This document shows positions 1 to 6,821 of a stretch of 64,000 nt of DNA, piece after piece. Position 1 is the first letter of the stretch. Each line of letters starts with the position of its first letter. Below the pieces are notes generated by a model, which was not told where the DNA came from, did not search any database, and was given only the letters and a program-made list of their open reading frames with translations. Source of the stretch: a virus. The stretch covers positions 1 to 64,000 of the IMG/VR virus record IMGVR_UViG_3300028025_002828, one strand, 5' to 3'. Both the position numbers and the translations under genes were made by a program.

Positions 1-210
1 AAATGGATTGCTAAAAACTCAGATATGGATACAGCTGCTTTGTTCGACACGTTTTATAACTCTGCTTCAGAGTATGTTGAGCCAAAGAGTATCCCGCAAC
101 TTGTTGTTATTCTTGCTGACTACCAATATAAATCAGCGTTTGTTGCCAATCAAGAATTAAACAGCATGGCTGCAATGACAGAGATAATGACATCATGTAA
201 GTTTAAATAG
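1..210 (+). CDS. 44: Sliding-clamp loader large subunit gp44, C-terminal fragment
   Basis: The reading frame is open to the left window edge, so only the last 69 codons are present; any ATG inside is not the real start. The end of the protein (PKSIPQLVVILADYQYKSAF followed by TEIM and CKFK) fits the C-terminal collar domain of the T4-type AAA+ clamp loader gp44, which with gp62 loads the gp45 clamp on DNA using ATP. The call rests on this resemblance plus the downstream order gp62 then regA, the usual T4-like replication order. The AAA+ motifs lie outside the window. Confidence 0.8.
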   Translation, partial: KWIAKNSDMDTAALFDTFYNSASEYVEPKSIPQLVVILADYQYKSAFVANQELNSMAAMTEIMTSCKFK

Positions 211-211
211 T

Positions 212-556
212 ATGGAACCTATCCTATCGTTTGTATCATTAATCGCATTTATAGTGTTCCTAATATTTGTTTATATGTTTGGCTTTGTCCGTGGGTATGC
301 TAAGAGGCAACAAGAAGCCATAGAGAAACTTAATGTGTTCGCAGAGATTTTACAAGAACAAGAGGCAGAGAACATAATCCCTGTGAGGATAGAACGCCAA
401 AATGATATATTTTATGTATACCATGAAAAGGATTCGTTGTTCCTGGCACAAGGCAAATCTCTAGAAGAGATACGCGATCTATTAACCAAGAGATTTCCTG
501 GCAAGCGTGTAGTCGCCAGCAATGACAACGTGAAAGATGTGGGGATTATATCATGA
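212..556 (+). CDS. Small single-pass membrane protein of the replication operon
   Basis: 114 residues. An N-terminal hydrophobic segment (about residues 5-27) is followed by a positively charged turn (RGYAKRQQ) and a soluble, mixed-charge domain of about 80 residues. It lies between gp44 and gp62, starting 1 nt after gp44 stops and overlapping gp62 by 4 nt (ATGA). I do not recognise a family. Similar small membrane proteins sit at this place in some marine T4-like phages. Function unknown; membrane anchoring is predicted from hydrophobicity only. Confidence 0.75.
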   Translation: MEPILSFVSLIAFIVFLIFVYMFGFVRGYAKRQQEAIEKLNVFAEILQEQEAENIIPVRIERQNDIFYVYHEKDSLFLAQGKSLEEIRDLLTKRFPGKRVVASNDNVKDVGIIS

Positions 557-939
557 GCAAGCTGTCTCCATTCGATTTCTTAAATGCTATAAATTCCACC
601 AAAGAAGATCTATTAGAAAAAGATCCACAAAACATAAAAGACTACAACTCTTTTATGGTTAACAAAGGTCTTTCTTATTTCCCTGATACAGTTCTACAGG
701 CAAATGAGATGAATCGACTTTATGATGCACCTAAAAAATGGCAATTTCAATATTTACTAAATAGTATTACCAAGAAGAAAAGGTTCTCGAAATGGCACAA
801 GGCAGATGTGTCCCGAGAGGTTTCTTTGGTCATGGAATACTATGGATATTCCACTGAAAAGGCGACTAGAGTTTTGGATATATTAACTCCAGAACAATTG
901 ACAAATATTGAAGAACGATTATACAAAGGTGGAACATAA
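553..939 (+). CDS. 62: Sliding-clamp loader small subunit gp62
   Basis: 128 residues, shorter than T4 gp62 (about 187) but like the versions in aquatic T4-like phages. Recognisable stretches are SPFDFLNAINSTKEDL, YNSFMVNKGLSYFPDTVLQA and KRFSKWHKAD, which match the T4 pattern 'YSKFMVENALSQFP' and 'GKRYGKWAK'. The protein is the non-ATPase subunit of the gp44/gp62 clamp loader. It overlaps the preceding gene by 4 nt, and its stop (TAATG) overlaps the regA start by 1 nt, so the genes are translationally coupled. Confidence 0.9.
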   Translation: MSKLSPFDFLNAINSTKEDLLEKDPQNIKDYNSFMVNKGLSYFPDTVLQANEMNRLYDAPKKWQFQYLLNSITKKKRFSKWHKADVSREVSLVMEYYGYSTEKATRVLDILTPEQLTNIEERLYKGGT

Positions 940-1355
940 TGAGCGTCGAAATGATCTATTATGACTGGACGTCAGAATCATTACTAGAAGTAGTATTAGA
1001 TGAACCAGACAATTTTTTAAAAATTCGTGAAACTCTAACACGAATTGGTATCGCATCTAGAAAAGACAAAAAACTTTATCAGTCTTGCCACATATTACAT
1101 AAGCAAGGCAGATATTTTATTGTTCATTTCAAAGAACTCTTTGCGCTAGATGGTAAAGAATCCAACATTACAGCAAATGATATTGAGCGAAGAAACACTA
1201 TCGCCAAACTGCTGGCTGATTGGGAACTTTTAACTATTCTTGATTCCAAGAAAGCAGAGCAACAAGCATCACTTTCCCAAATTAAGGTTGTCTCTTTTAA
1301 AGAGAAAAACGAATGGGAACTTGTACCCAAGTATAACATCGGTAAGAAAAAATAA
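939..1355 (+). CDS. regA: RegA translational repressor of early mRNAs
   Basis: 138 residues; T4 RegA has 122. The core is nearly colinear with T4: FLKIRETLTRIGIASRKDK, LYQSCHILHKQGRYFIVHFK, then VVSFKEKNEWELVPKYNIG at the C-terminus. RegA binds start regions of early phage mRNAs and blocks ribosome loading. Compared with T4 there is an N-terminal extension of about 15 residues (MSVEMIYYDWTSESL). It is the last gene of the operon, followed by a strong hairpin terminator. Confidence 0.95.
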   Translation: MSVEMIYYDWTSESLLEVVLDEPDNFLKIRETLTRIGIASRKDKKLYQSCHILHKQGRYFIVHFKELFALDGKESNITANDIERRNTIAKLLADWELLTILDSKKAEQQASLSQIKVVSFKEKNEWELVPKYNIGKKK

Positions 1356-1374
1356 CTGATTTACCTTACCCAAT

Positions 1375-1402
1375 TCTAATGATTTTCATTAGAGTGTTTT
1401 TT
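1375..1402 (+). terminator. Rho-independent terminator after regA
   Basis: A perfect 8-bp stem, TCTAATGA (1375-1382) and TCATTAGA (1386-1393), with a 3-nt loop, is followed by GTGTTTTTTG. It lies 20 nt after the regA stop and separates the clamp-loader operon from pqqA. Confidence 0.8.
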
Positions 1403-1415
1403 GTTGTTTCCGCTA

Positions 1416-1442
1416 TATAATTATACGGACATTATTCCGTAT
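1416..1442 (+). promoter_or_regulatory. Possible promoter -10 and 5'UTR hairpin of pqqA
   Basis: TATAAT at 1416-1421 could be a -10 box, but the -35 position (around 1393-1398) is poor. Immediately downstream is a perfect 7-bp hairpin, ATACGGA (1423-1429) with TCCGTAT (1436-1442), loop CATTAT. It ends 8 nt before the AAGGAG ribosome site of pqqA (1451-1456) and could regulate translation or stabilise the short mRNA. Confidence 0.45.
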
Positions 1443-1463
1443 CTTTAATTAAGGAGAATTATT

Positions 1464-1535
1464 ATGTGGACAACACCAGCAGCTACTGAAATGCGTTTTG
1501 GATTCGAAGTAACTATGTACGTAATGAATAGATAA
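1464..1535 (+). CDS. pqqA: PqqA, precursor peptide of pyrroloquinoline quinone
   Basis: A 23-residue peptide with an ideal ribosome site (AAGGAG, 7 nt before ATG). It has exactly the length and landmark positions of bacterial PqqA: MW at 1-2, P5, R11, G13, Glu15 and Tyr19 in GFEVTMY (13-19), and the terminal NR. In PQQ synthesis the Glu and Tyr side chains are cross-linked by the radical-SAM enzyme PqqE with the chaperone PqqD, then excised. No pqqB-F gene is in the window, so the peptide would feed host enzymes. It is a monocistronic unit between two terminators. Identity is strong because every diagnostic residue is present; the benefit to the phage (more PQQ for dehydrogenases) is inference. 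Confidence 0.92.
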   Translation: MWTTPAATEMRFGFEVTMYVMNR

Positions 1536-1556
1536 TTCGAGATAAAAATATCCAAC

Positions 1557-1580
1557 AAAACCCACTTCGGTGGGTTTTTT
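1557..1580 (+). terminator. Rho-independent terminator after pqqA
   Basis: CCCAC (1561-1565), TTCG tetraloop, GTGGG (1570-1574), flanked by AAAA and TTTTTT. It begins 21 nt after the pqqA stop. Confidence 0.92.
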
Positions 1581-1582
1581 GT

Positions 1583-1590
1583 TATAAATA
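1583..1590 (+). promoter_or_regulatory. T4-type late promoter TATAAATA
   Basis: Exact TATAAATA octamer, the late promoter recognised in T4 by gp55/gp33 with the clamp. It directly follows the pqqA terminator and would drive the structured leader and the gene at 1738, plus hsp20, rubrerythrin and rubredoxin. Confidence 0.7.
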
Positions 1591-1596
1591 AAAATG

Positions 1597-1702
1597 ACTT
1601 CACCTTAGGACCGCTAAGTTAATGAAGTGCTATAAAGCGGATGTGGCATTCGACATCGCTGGATCTCGTAACCAGCAAAAACTTCTTGCCTTCGGGAAGA
1701 AG
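1597..1702 (+). ncRNA. Structured 5' leader with four successive hairpins
   Basis: Four hairpins follow in series: ACTTCA/TGAAGT (1597-1602, 1623-1628) enclosing CTTAG/CTAAG; GCGGATGT/ACATCGC (1637-1644, 1653-1659, one bulged G); CTGG/CCAG (1659-1675); and CTTCTTGCC/GGAAGAAG (1682-1702) with a UUCG tetraloop. There is no T-tract, so it is not a terminator. It ends 35 nt before the start codon at 1738. It could stabilise the late mRNA or be a small RNA. No known family recognised. Confidence 0.5.
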
Positions 1703-1737
1703 ACTTTACAATCTAACTCGCTTAATAGGAGAAAAAA

Positions 1738-1974
1738 ATGTTAGAACAAATCAACACGTCAATCGACGCCATCTCTGGTGTCAAAACTAAATTCGTTGAG
1801 ACATTCGTCAAAAACGAAGAAATCAAAAACCAACTCCAAACTTTTATTGATGCTCAGCAATCATTTGCTAAGACAGTAGCCAAGACCACAGTAGATTTTT
1901 TTACTACGCTCGGAACTTCTGCTATGGCATTTGACACAGCACGTGCATTCAATAAATCAAAGAAGGGAGTATAA
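1738..1974 (+). CDS. Small alpha-helical protein, phasin-like in character, unknown function
   Basis: 78 residues, predicted mostly helical: MLEQINTSIDAISGVKTKF and a Gln/Ala/Thr-rich middle with DFFTTLGTSAMAFDTARAFN at the end. The amphipathic composition recalls phasins or small coiled-coil proteins, but this is only a compositional impression. Good ribosome site (AGGAG, 1727-1731). It is the first gene after a late promoter and structured leader and is followed, 1 nt after its stop, by hsp20, so it is likely made late and abundantly. Confidence 0.7.
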   Translation: MLEQINTSIDAISGVKTKFVETFVKNEEIKNQLQTFIDAQQSFAKTVAKTTVDFFTTLGTSAMAFDTARAFNKSKKGV

Positions 1975-1975
1975 C

Positions 1976-2485
1976 ATGGTTAATAAATTTTTACCAGATG
2001 CGTTGCTAAACCCATCATTTCAAATCAAAGATTTCGACAAATTTTTTGTAGGATTCGATGATCAATTTAATCGTATGGCCAAATTCAGTGAGGATATTGC
2101 TAAGAATATTCCAAACTATCCACCATACAACATTATCAAGAACGATGAGAATCATTATACCATTGAACTCGCTGTCGCTGGCTTCGGTCAACAAGACATC
2201 GATATTGAGATGGCTGATGGTAAACTAATCGTCAAAGGTAATGTTCAAAATGCAGATACTGAAGATGGTAACTTCTTGTTTAAAGGAATTGCTAATCGTG
2301 CTTTCACTCGTTCGTTTGTATTGAACGATGAAGTAGTTGTTCACAACGCTGAACTTTTCAATGGTATGCTTAAAGTTTTCTTGGAGCGTCTAGTTCCAGA
2401 AACAAAGAAACCTAAGAAAATCGCAGTAAAAACACGCAACGAAAAGCAATTGCTAAATGAGGAGAAACAAGATGCGACTGCTTAA
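1976..2485 (+). CDS. hsp20: Small heat-shock protein Hsp20 (alpha-crystallin)
   Basis: 169 residues from the ATG at 1976, chosen because GGGAG precedes it at the right distance; an in-frame ATG 45 nt upstream lies inside the previous gene. The alpha-crystallin domain spans about residues 40-145: YNIIKNDENHYTIELAVAGF, then DIDIEMADGKLIVKG and a Lys-rich end. Hsp20 proteins hold unfolding proteins as ATP-independent chaperones. They are common accessory genes in T4-like phages of aquatic hosts, usually near the replication genes as here. Confidence 0.92.
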   Translation: MVNKFLPDALLNPSFQIKDFDKFFVGFDDQFNRMAKFSEDIAKNIPNYPPYNIIKNDENHYTIELAVAGFGQQDIDIEMADGKLIVKGNVQNADTEDGNFLFKGIANRAFTRSFVLNDEVVVHNAELFNGMLKVFLERLVPETKKPKKIAVKTRNEKQLLNEEKQDATA

Positions 2486-2564
2486 ATATATTGGCAACTT
2501 CTTTGTTTCTCTGAGTGAAGGTATCCATAATTACAGAAATTACAAAAGTGGGAAAGTGAAATAA
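2472..2564 (+). CDS. 30-residue basic peptide overlapping hsp20
   Basis: A short frame (begins MRLLKYIGNFF, ends YKSGKVK) with a good ribosome site GGAG at 2461-2464. It overlaps the end of hsp20 by 14 nt and ends 6 nt before the rubrerythrin start. Basic and partly amphipathic. It fits the packed gene order, but such a short frame could be fortuitous. No family recognised. Confidence 0.45.
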   Translation: MRLLKYIGNFFVSLSEGIHNYRNYKSGKVK

Positions 2565-2570
2565 AATTAT

Positions 2571-3020
2571 ATGACAGCAACACTACATAACCTTGAGAGC
2601 GCACTGGCTGGAGAGTCAATGGCGCATATAAAGTATCGTTACTTTGCAAAAATTGCTCGTGAAGAGGGATTTGAAGATGTAGCGAAACATTTTGAACATA
2701 CTGCGGATCAAGAAATTAAACATGCTTGGGGTCACCTCGAGTTGCTAATCGGCAAGCCAACTACTAAGGAATGTTTGCAGAAAGCAATTGATGGCGAGAC
2801 TTATGAGTATACAGAAATGTACCCACAGTTTGAAGCAATTGCTATAAGAGAAAAAGATCTCGAAGCTGAGAAAGAAATGCGTGGTCAGATTCAAGAATCA
2901 TTTGAACACGCAGAAGCATTTAAGGCTGTATTGGCTAAAGCTGAAAAGCGTTTTGCTGCTTTGAAGAAAGTAGAAGAGCGCCACGCTAATGCTTACAAAC
3001 AGGTCATGGGGAGTTTATAA
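2571..3020 (+). CDS. Rubrerythrin-type diiron ferritin-like protein
   Basis: 149 residues of the erythrin/ferritin-like four-helix fold. The iron-ligand motifs are visible: E-x-x-H-type (GESMAHIKYRYFAKIA, near residue 15-30; HFEHTADQEIKHAWGHLELL, residues 41-60) and a second-half pair around EKEMRGQIQESFEHAEAFKA. Rubrerythrins reduce hydrogen peroxide with electrons from a rubredoxin. The usual C-terminal rubredoxin domain is missing here but is encoded as a separate gene that overlaps the stop codon by 1 nt. Likely role: peroxide detoxification or iron handling during infection (inference). Confidence 0.88.
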   Translation: MTATLHNLESALAGESMAHIKYRYFAKIAREEGFEDVAKHFEHTADQEIKHAWGHLELLIGKPTTKECLQKAIDGETYEYTEMYPQFEAIAIREKDLEAEKEMRGQIQESFEHAEAFKAVLAKAEKRFAALKKVEERHANAYKQVMGSL

Positions 3021-3148
3021 TGGATTACGTATGTATAGTATGTGGCCACGTACATGATGAGGAAACAGAAGGTAAGTGGGATGAACTTCCCGATGACTTT
3101 GAATGCCCAGAGTGTGGTGTTGGTAAAGAAGATTATTACGAGATGTAA
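3020..3148 (+). CDS. Rubredoxin-like iron protein, 42 residues
   Basis: Starts within the rubrerythrin stop (TAATG). Four cysteines sit in two knuckles, C5-x-x-C8 (VCIVCGH) and C29-x-x-C32 (FECPECGVG), with W20 and the P24-D25-D26-F27 segment typical of rubredoxins (W..LP.DF.CP.CG). It is about ten residues shorter than free-standing rubredoxins. Together with the upstream gene it rebuilds a rubrerythrin as two polypeptides; it would pass electrons to the diiron site. Zn binding instead of Fe is possible. Confidence 0.88.
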   Translation: MDYVCIVCGHVHDEETEGKWDELPDDFECPECGVGKEDYYEM

Positions 3149-3162
3149 TTAGTCATGGCAGG

Positions 3163-3186
3163 TAGGGGAACTTTCGGGTTCCCCTA
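3163..3186 (+). terminator. Strong hairpin after rubredoxin
   Basis: Perfect 9-bp stem TAGGGGAAC (3163-3171) / GTTCCCCTA (3178-3186) with a 6-nt loop. No long T-tract follows, so it may protect mRNA ends or terminate weakly. The overlapping CTAAATA (3184-3190) matches the late-promoter form of cyanophages. Confidence 0.6.
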
Positions 3187-3196
3187 AATATCTGTT

Positions 3197-3424
3197 ATGA
3201 TGAAAGCAAAAATATTTAAAAATCTGGTGTCCTTTGATTCAGTCCGTCGCAAAGACTGGAACTTAAAGATATCTGTATATCAAGATAAGCATGTGATGCT
3301 TCTGGCGCAGCACAGGTTGATACCAGAGCAAGCATTTATAAAACACTTTAGTGAGTTAGAACATGCTGCCAGTTTTATTGATTTTTTAATTGAACAGGAT
3401 TTCTATGACAGTCAAAATTTTTAA
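3197..3424 (+). CDS. Conserved small protein of unknown function
   Basis: 75 residues, basic at the N-terminus (MMKAKIFKNLVSFDSVRRKDW) and acidic at the end. No motif recognised. It overlaps the next gene by 20 nt, which supports coupled translation. The start could be either of the two consecutive ATGs. Confidence 0.6.
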   Translation: MMKAKIFKNLVSFDSVRRKDWNLKISVYQDKHVMLLAQHRLIPEQAFIKHFSELEHAASFIDFLIEQDFYDSQNF

Positions 3425-3710
3425 GTTATTAACAGGTGAAGAAGTAATTGGCAGTGAAGAAGCACAAGATAGTGATAGTATTACATTGAAGAACCCAGCA
3501 GTAATTCTAATGCGCCAAACAGAAGATGGAAGATTTACTGTTGCGCTTGCGCCTTATATGGCTTATGCAGAGTTTGGAACTGTTATTATTTACAGAACAG
3601 CCATCGCAGCTGACTGTGAACCCGATGTAAAAATGGTAAATGAATACAGTAGGATCTATGGTTCAGGCATTGAAATTGCAAACACCATGCCAAGTATCCA
3701 ACTATCATAA
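3405..3710 (+). CDS. Small phage protein of possible LSm-like fold
   Basis: 101 residues from the ATG at 3405 (MTVKIFKLLTGEEVIGSEEA). The pattern 'K..TGEEVIG.......I.LKNP..I', with short beta strands, resembles the LSm/Hfq-like small proteins common in T4-like phages of aquatic bacteria. RNA binding is a guess from the fold. Function unknown. Confidence 0.65.
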   Translation: MTVKIFKLLTGEEVIGSEEAQDSDSITLKNPAVILMRQTEDGRFTVALAPYMAYAEFGTVIIYRTAIAADCEPDVKMVNEYSRIYGSGIEIANTMPSIQLS

Positions 3711-3711
3711 C

Positions 3712-3758
3712 TTGCTTTTAATTCAAATCTCAGGTATACTTGTTATATCTGGGATTTT
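3712..3758 (+). promoter_or_regulatory. Sigma-70-type promoter overlapping a terminator-like hairpin
   Basis: TTGCTT (3712-3717), 17 bp, TATACT (3735-3740) forms a plausible promoter for dexA and gp43. The same stretch folds as ATCTCAG / CTGGGAT (one G-U pair) followed by TTTTTT, a terminator for the upstream gene. The two signals overlap. Confidence 0.55.
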
Positions 3759-3773
3759 TTATGGGCGATTATT

Positions 3774-4328
3774 ATGTATATGTTCGATGTTGAGACTCTC
3801 GGAGTTGAGTCTACCGCTGTTATATTGTCAGCAGCAATATTATATTTTGAAGAGGGCGATGATTATGACACACTTCTCAAGAAAGCATTGTTTGTTAAAC
3901 TCGACAGCAAATATCAAATCGAACATCTCAAGAGAACAGTTGATCCAGAAACATTAAAGTGGTGGTCAAATATCCACCCTTCTATTCGCGAATTAAGTTT
4001 CGTGCCACATCCTTCCGATATGCATCCAGCTGAAGGTATAGATAAAATAAAACAATACGTAAAACAATATGGTCCCAATGTTGTGTGGGCACGTGGATCT
4101 CTTGACCAAATGGTTATCGATAGTCTTTGCACAAAACTTGACACAGACAAGATTGTACCGTATAATAACTGGAGAGACGTTAGAACAGGTGTCGAGATAC
4201 TATGTTCAACAGCAAAGAACGGATATTGTGATGTGAACCACCCTACGTTCGGTAGACACAATGTGATTAAACATCATCCAGTTCATGACTGTGCGCTTGA
4301 TGCGATGATGTTACTTTATGGAGTATAA
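3774..4328 (+). CDS. dexA: DexA-like 3'-5' DNA exonuclease (DEDD family)
   Basis: 184 residues. The N-terminal D5-x-E7 (MYMFDVETLG) is the ExoI motif; WARGSLDQMVIDSLC (about residues 105-119) is ExoII; the C-terminal HDCALDAMMLLYG supplies the last acidic ligand and matches 'HDCAKDILMMKYA' of T4 DexA. ETLKWWSNIHPSIR and WRDVRTGVEIL also match T4 (TIEWWKNQSPEAR, WNQRDIRTRIEALL). It degrades DNA or oligonucleotides. It ends 0 nt before gp43 and is driven by the promoter at 3712. Confidence 0.9.
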   Translation: MYMFDVETLGVESTAVILSAAILYFEEGDDYDTLLKKALFVKLDSKYQIEHLKRTVDPETLKWWSNIHPSIRELSFVPHPSDMHPAEGIDKIKQYVKQYGPNVVWARGSLDQMVIDSLCTKLDTDKIVPYNNWRDVRTGVEILCSTAKNGYCDVNHPTFGRHNVIKHHPVHDCALDAMMLLYGV

Positions 4329-6821
4329 ATGGAATTTTACACAAACGTAACAAAGTATGGCAATAAGTTATTGGTTCGTGGTGTCAAAAATGGTAATCCT
4401 TATAAAACAAGATTAGATTTTTCGCCAACGCTATACATAAAATCAAACAAAGAAACTGAATGGCGCACACTTTTTGATGAGCCAGTGAGCGAAGTTAAGT
4501 TTGCTGACATCAACGAAGCGAGAGAGTTCATTGAGAAGTATAAAGAAATTGAGAGTTTCAATATTTACGGAAACGCAAACTATGCTCATCAATATATCAG
4601 CGACAACTACTCAAACGATATTCGTTGGGATGTTGAGAAAATTAAAACATACTCTATCGATATCGAGGTAGGCGCTGAGTTTGGTTTTCCTAGTGTCGCT
4701 GCAGCATCAGAAGAAGTTCTTCTAATCACCCTCCAAAATAATTTCACTAAAGAGATTACTACTTTCGGTAGTCGTCCATTCATCGGTGAAGAGAACGTAA
4801 ATTACATTTTATGTTCAAATGAATCGCACCTTCTAAAAGAGTTTGTGATTTTCTGGAACAATGTTTCGCCTGATATCATCACAGGCTGGAATGTAAACTT
4901 CTTCGACATTCCTTATCTTGTTCGCAGGATTGAGAAGGTTCTTGGCAACTCCCTCGCTAAAAAATTATCGCCTTGGGAAGTAGTGAACGAACGCAAGATT
5001 CATGTCAAGGGCAATGAAGAAATCTGTTATGACATTTTCGGTGTTTCTATCTTAGATTATATCGACCTCTATCGTAAGTATACATATACCGCACAAGAAT
5101 CATATAAACTTGATCACATAGCATTCGTTGAACTTGGCGAGAAAAAACTGGTAAACCCAGAAGATAACTTCCATGACTTTTACACAAACCACTGGGATAA
5201 GTTTGTTCGCTATAATATCCATGACACTAAACTTGTGGATAGATTAGAAGATAAAATGAAACTCATTGAATTAATAATTACCATGGCGTATAACGCTAAG
5301 ATCAATTATGAAGATGTGTTTTCTCAGGTTCGTATGTGGGATAATCTCATCTATAATAATCTTCGCCAGAAAAAGATTGTCATCCCAGAAAAAACTAGAA
5401 GTACCAAAACAGAAGCGTTCGAAGGTGCTTTCGTTAAAGAGCCATTGCTCGGACTACATAAGTGGGTAGTTTCTTTTGACTTGAACAGTTTGTATCCTCA
5501 CTTGATTATGCAATATAACATGAGTCCCGAAACGATAACCGATCAAAAGATTCATGGTGCCACTGTTGAAAAACTTTTGACGAAGGAGGTTGATACTTCT
5601 TTCGCACACAGACAAGATCTAACAGCAACAGCCAATGGTATTTGCTATCGAAAAGATATACGTGGTTTTATGCCTGAGTTGATGGAACAAATGTATGTGA
5701 ATCGTTCTAAGTATAAAAAGCAGATGCTTAAAATTGAACAGGAATATCAAAACGATAAATCTAAGACACACTTACTCAAAGAAATATCCAGACTACAGAA
5801 TCTACAGATGGCTATGAAGATTGCGCTAAACTCTGCTTATGGCGCTATTGGTAACCAGTACTTCAGATACTTTGACGTGAGGATTGCTGAGGGTATTACT
5901 ACATCGGGACAGCTCTCTATTCGTTGGATGGCCAATGAGTTTAATCGGTATATGAATAATGTATTGAAACCAGCTGAAGAAAAAGATTATGTTATCGCCA
6001 TTGACACAGATTCTATTTACTTGTCTCTAGAAGAACTGGTTGAACGCACTTGTGCTGGTAAAACCGATGAACAAAAGATTAAGTATATGGATAGAATTTG
6101 TGAAGACATGTTCCAACCTTTCATTGATACCACATATACTAATCTTGCGAAATACATGAATGCGTATTCTCAAAAGATGCAGATGAAGCGTGAGGTGTTG
6201 GCTGACACAGCTATTTGGGTTGCGAAAAAACGATATATCTTAAATGTGCATAACTCAGAGGGTGTTCAATATGCCCAACCAAAATTAAAAGTGTCTGGTC
6301 TTGAGATGGTTAAATCATCAACACCACAAGTTATCCGCACTAAGATGAAAGATGTATTGAAGGTTATCTTAGCAGGAAATGAGAAGAATCTTCAGAAATA
6401 CATTACTGACTTTTTGAACGACTTTAAAAAGTTGTCAGTTGAGGAGATAGCATTTCCTCGTGGTATGAATGGTCTTAAAGACTATGGCTCTTCAACAACA
6501 ATCTATAAGAAGGGTACGCCAATTCATGTTCGTGGTGCTTTGTTGTTTAATCATCTGCTGAAGCAACATAAACTTGAAAAGAAATATTCACCTATCCGAG
6601 ATGGTGATAAAATTAAATTTATTTACTTGAAGACACCAAACACAATTCAAGAAAATATTATTGCCTTTGCTGGTGAACTGCCAGTAGAGTTTAACTTACA
6701 CAAATATATAGATTATGATTTCATGTTTGAGAAAGTTTTTCTTGATCAACTTGAAACATTAATCCAACCAATCGGTTGGTCTATTGAAGAAAAATCTAAC
6801 CTAGAGGAGTTTTTTGGATGA
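4329..6821 (+). CDS. 43: DNA polymerase gp43, family B with proofreading
   Basis: 830 residues (T4: 898). Exonuclease motifs: SIDIEVG (ExoI), DIITGWNVNFFDIPYL (ExoII), YNIHDTKLVDRL (ExoIII). Polymerase motifs: FDLNSLYPHLIMQYN (A), KIALNSAYGAIGN (B), AIDTDSIYLS (C, with the catalytic DTD), followed by AKKRYI. All catalytic residues are present, so it should be active for synthesis and proofreading. The C-terminus (LEEFFG) resembles the clamp-binding tail of T4 gp43. It overlaps the downstream nuclease gene by 4 nt. Confidence 0.98.
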   Translation: MEFYTNVTKYGNKLLVRGVKNGNPYKTRLDFSPTLYIKSNKETEWRTLFDEPVSEVKFADINEAREFIEKYKEIESFNIYGNANYAHQYISDNYSNDIRWDVEKIKTYSIDIEVGAEFGFPSVAAASEEVLLITLQNNFTKEITTFGSRPFIGEENVNYILCSNESHLLKEFVIFWNNVSPDIITGWNVNFFDIPYLVRRIEKVLGNSLAKKLSPWEVVNERKIHVKGNEEICYDIFGVSILDYIDLYRKYTYTAQESYKLDHIAFVELGEKKLVNPEDNFHDFYTNHWDKFVRYNIHDTKLVDRLEDKMKLIELIITMAYNAKINYEDVFSQVRMWDNLIYNNLRQKKIVIPEKTRSTKTEAFEGAFVKEPLLGLHKWVVSFDLNSLYPHLIMQYNMSPETITDQKIHGATVEKLLTKEVDTSFAHRQDLTATANGICYRKDIRGFMPELMEQMYVNRSKYKKQMLKIEQEYQNDKSKTHLLKEISRLQNLQMAMKIALNSAYGAIGNQYFRYFDVRIAEGITTSGQLSIRWMANEFNRYMNNVLKPAEEKDYVIAIDTDSIYLSLEELVERTCAGKTDEQKIKYMDRICEDMFQPFIDTTYTNLAKYMNAYSQKMQMKREVLADTAIWVAKKRYILNVHNSEGVQYAQPKLKVSGLEMVKSSTPQVIRTKMKDVLKVILAGNEKNLQKYITDFLNDFKKLSVEEIAFPRGMNGLKDYGSSTTIYKKGTPIHVRGALLFNHLLKQHKLEKKYSPIRDGDKIKFIYLKTPNTIQENIIAFAGELPVEFNLHKYIDYDFMFEKVFLDQLETLIQPIGWSIEEKSNLEEFFG

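Noticed and set aside
1931-1975. Upstream in-frame ATG giving Hsp20 a 15-residue N-terminal extension
   Set aside because: It lies inside the preceding gene and has no ribosome site; ATG 1976 has GGGAG at the right distance.
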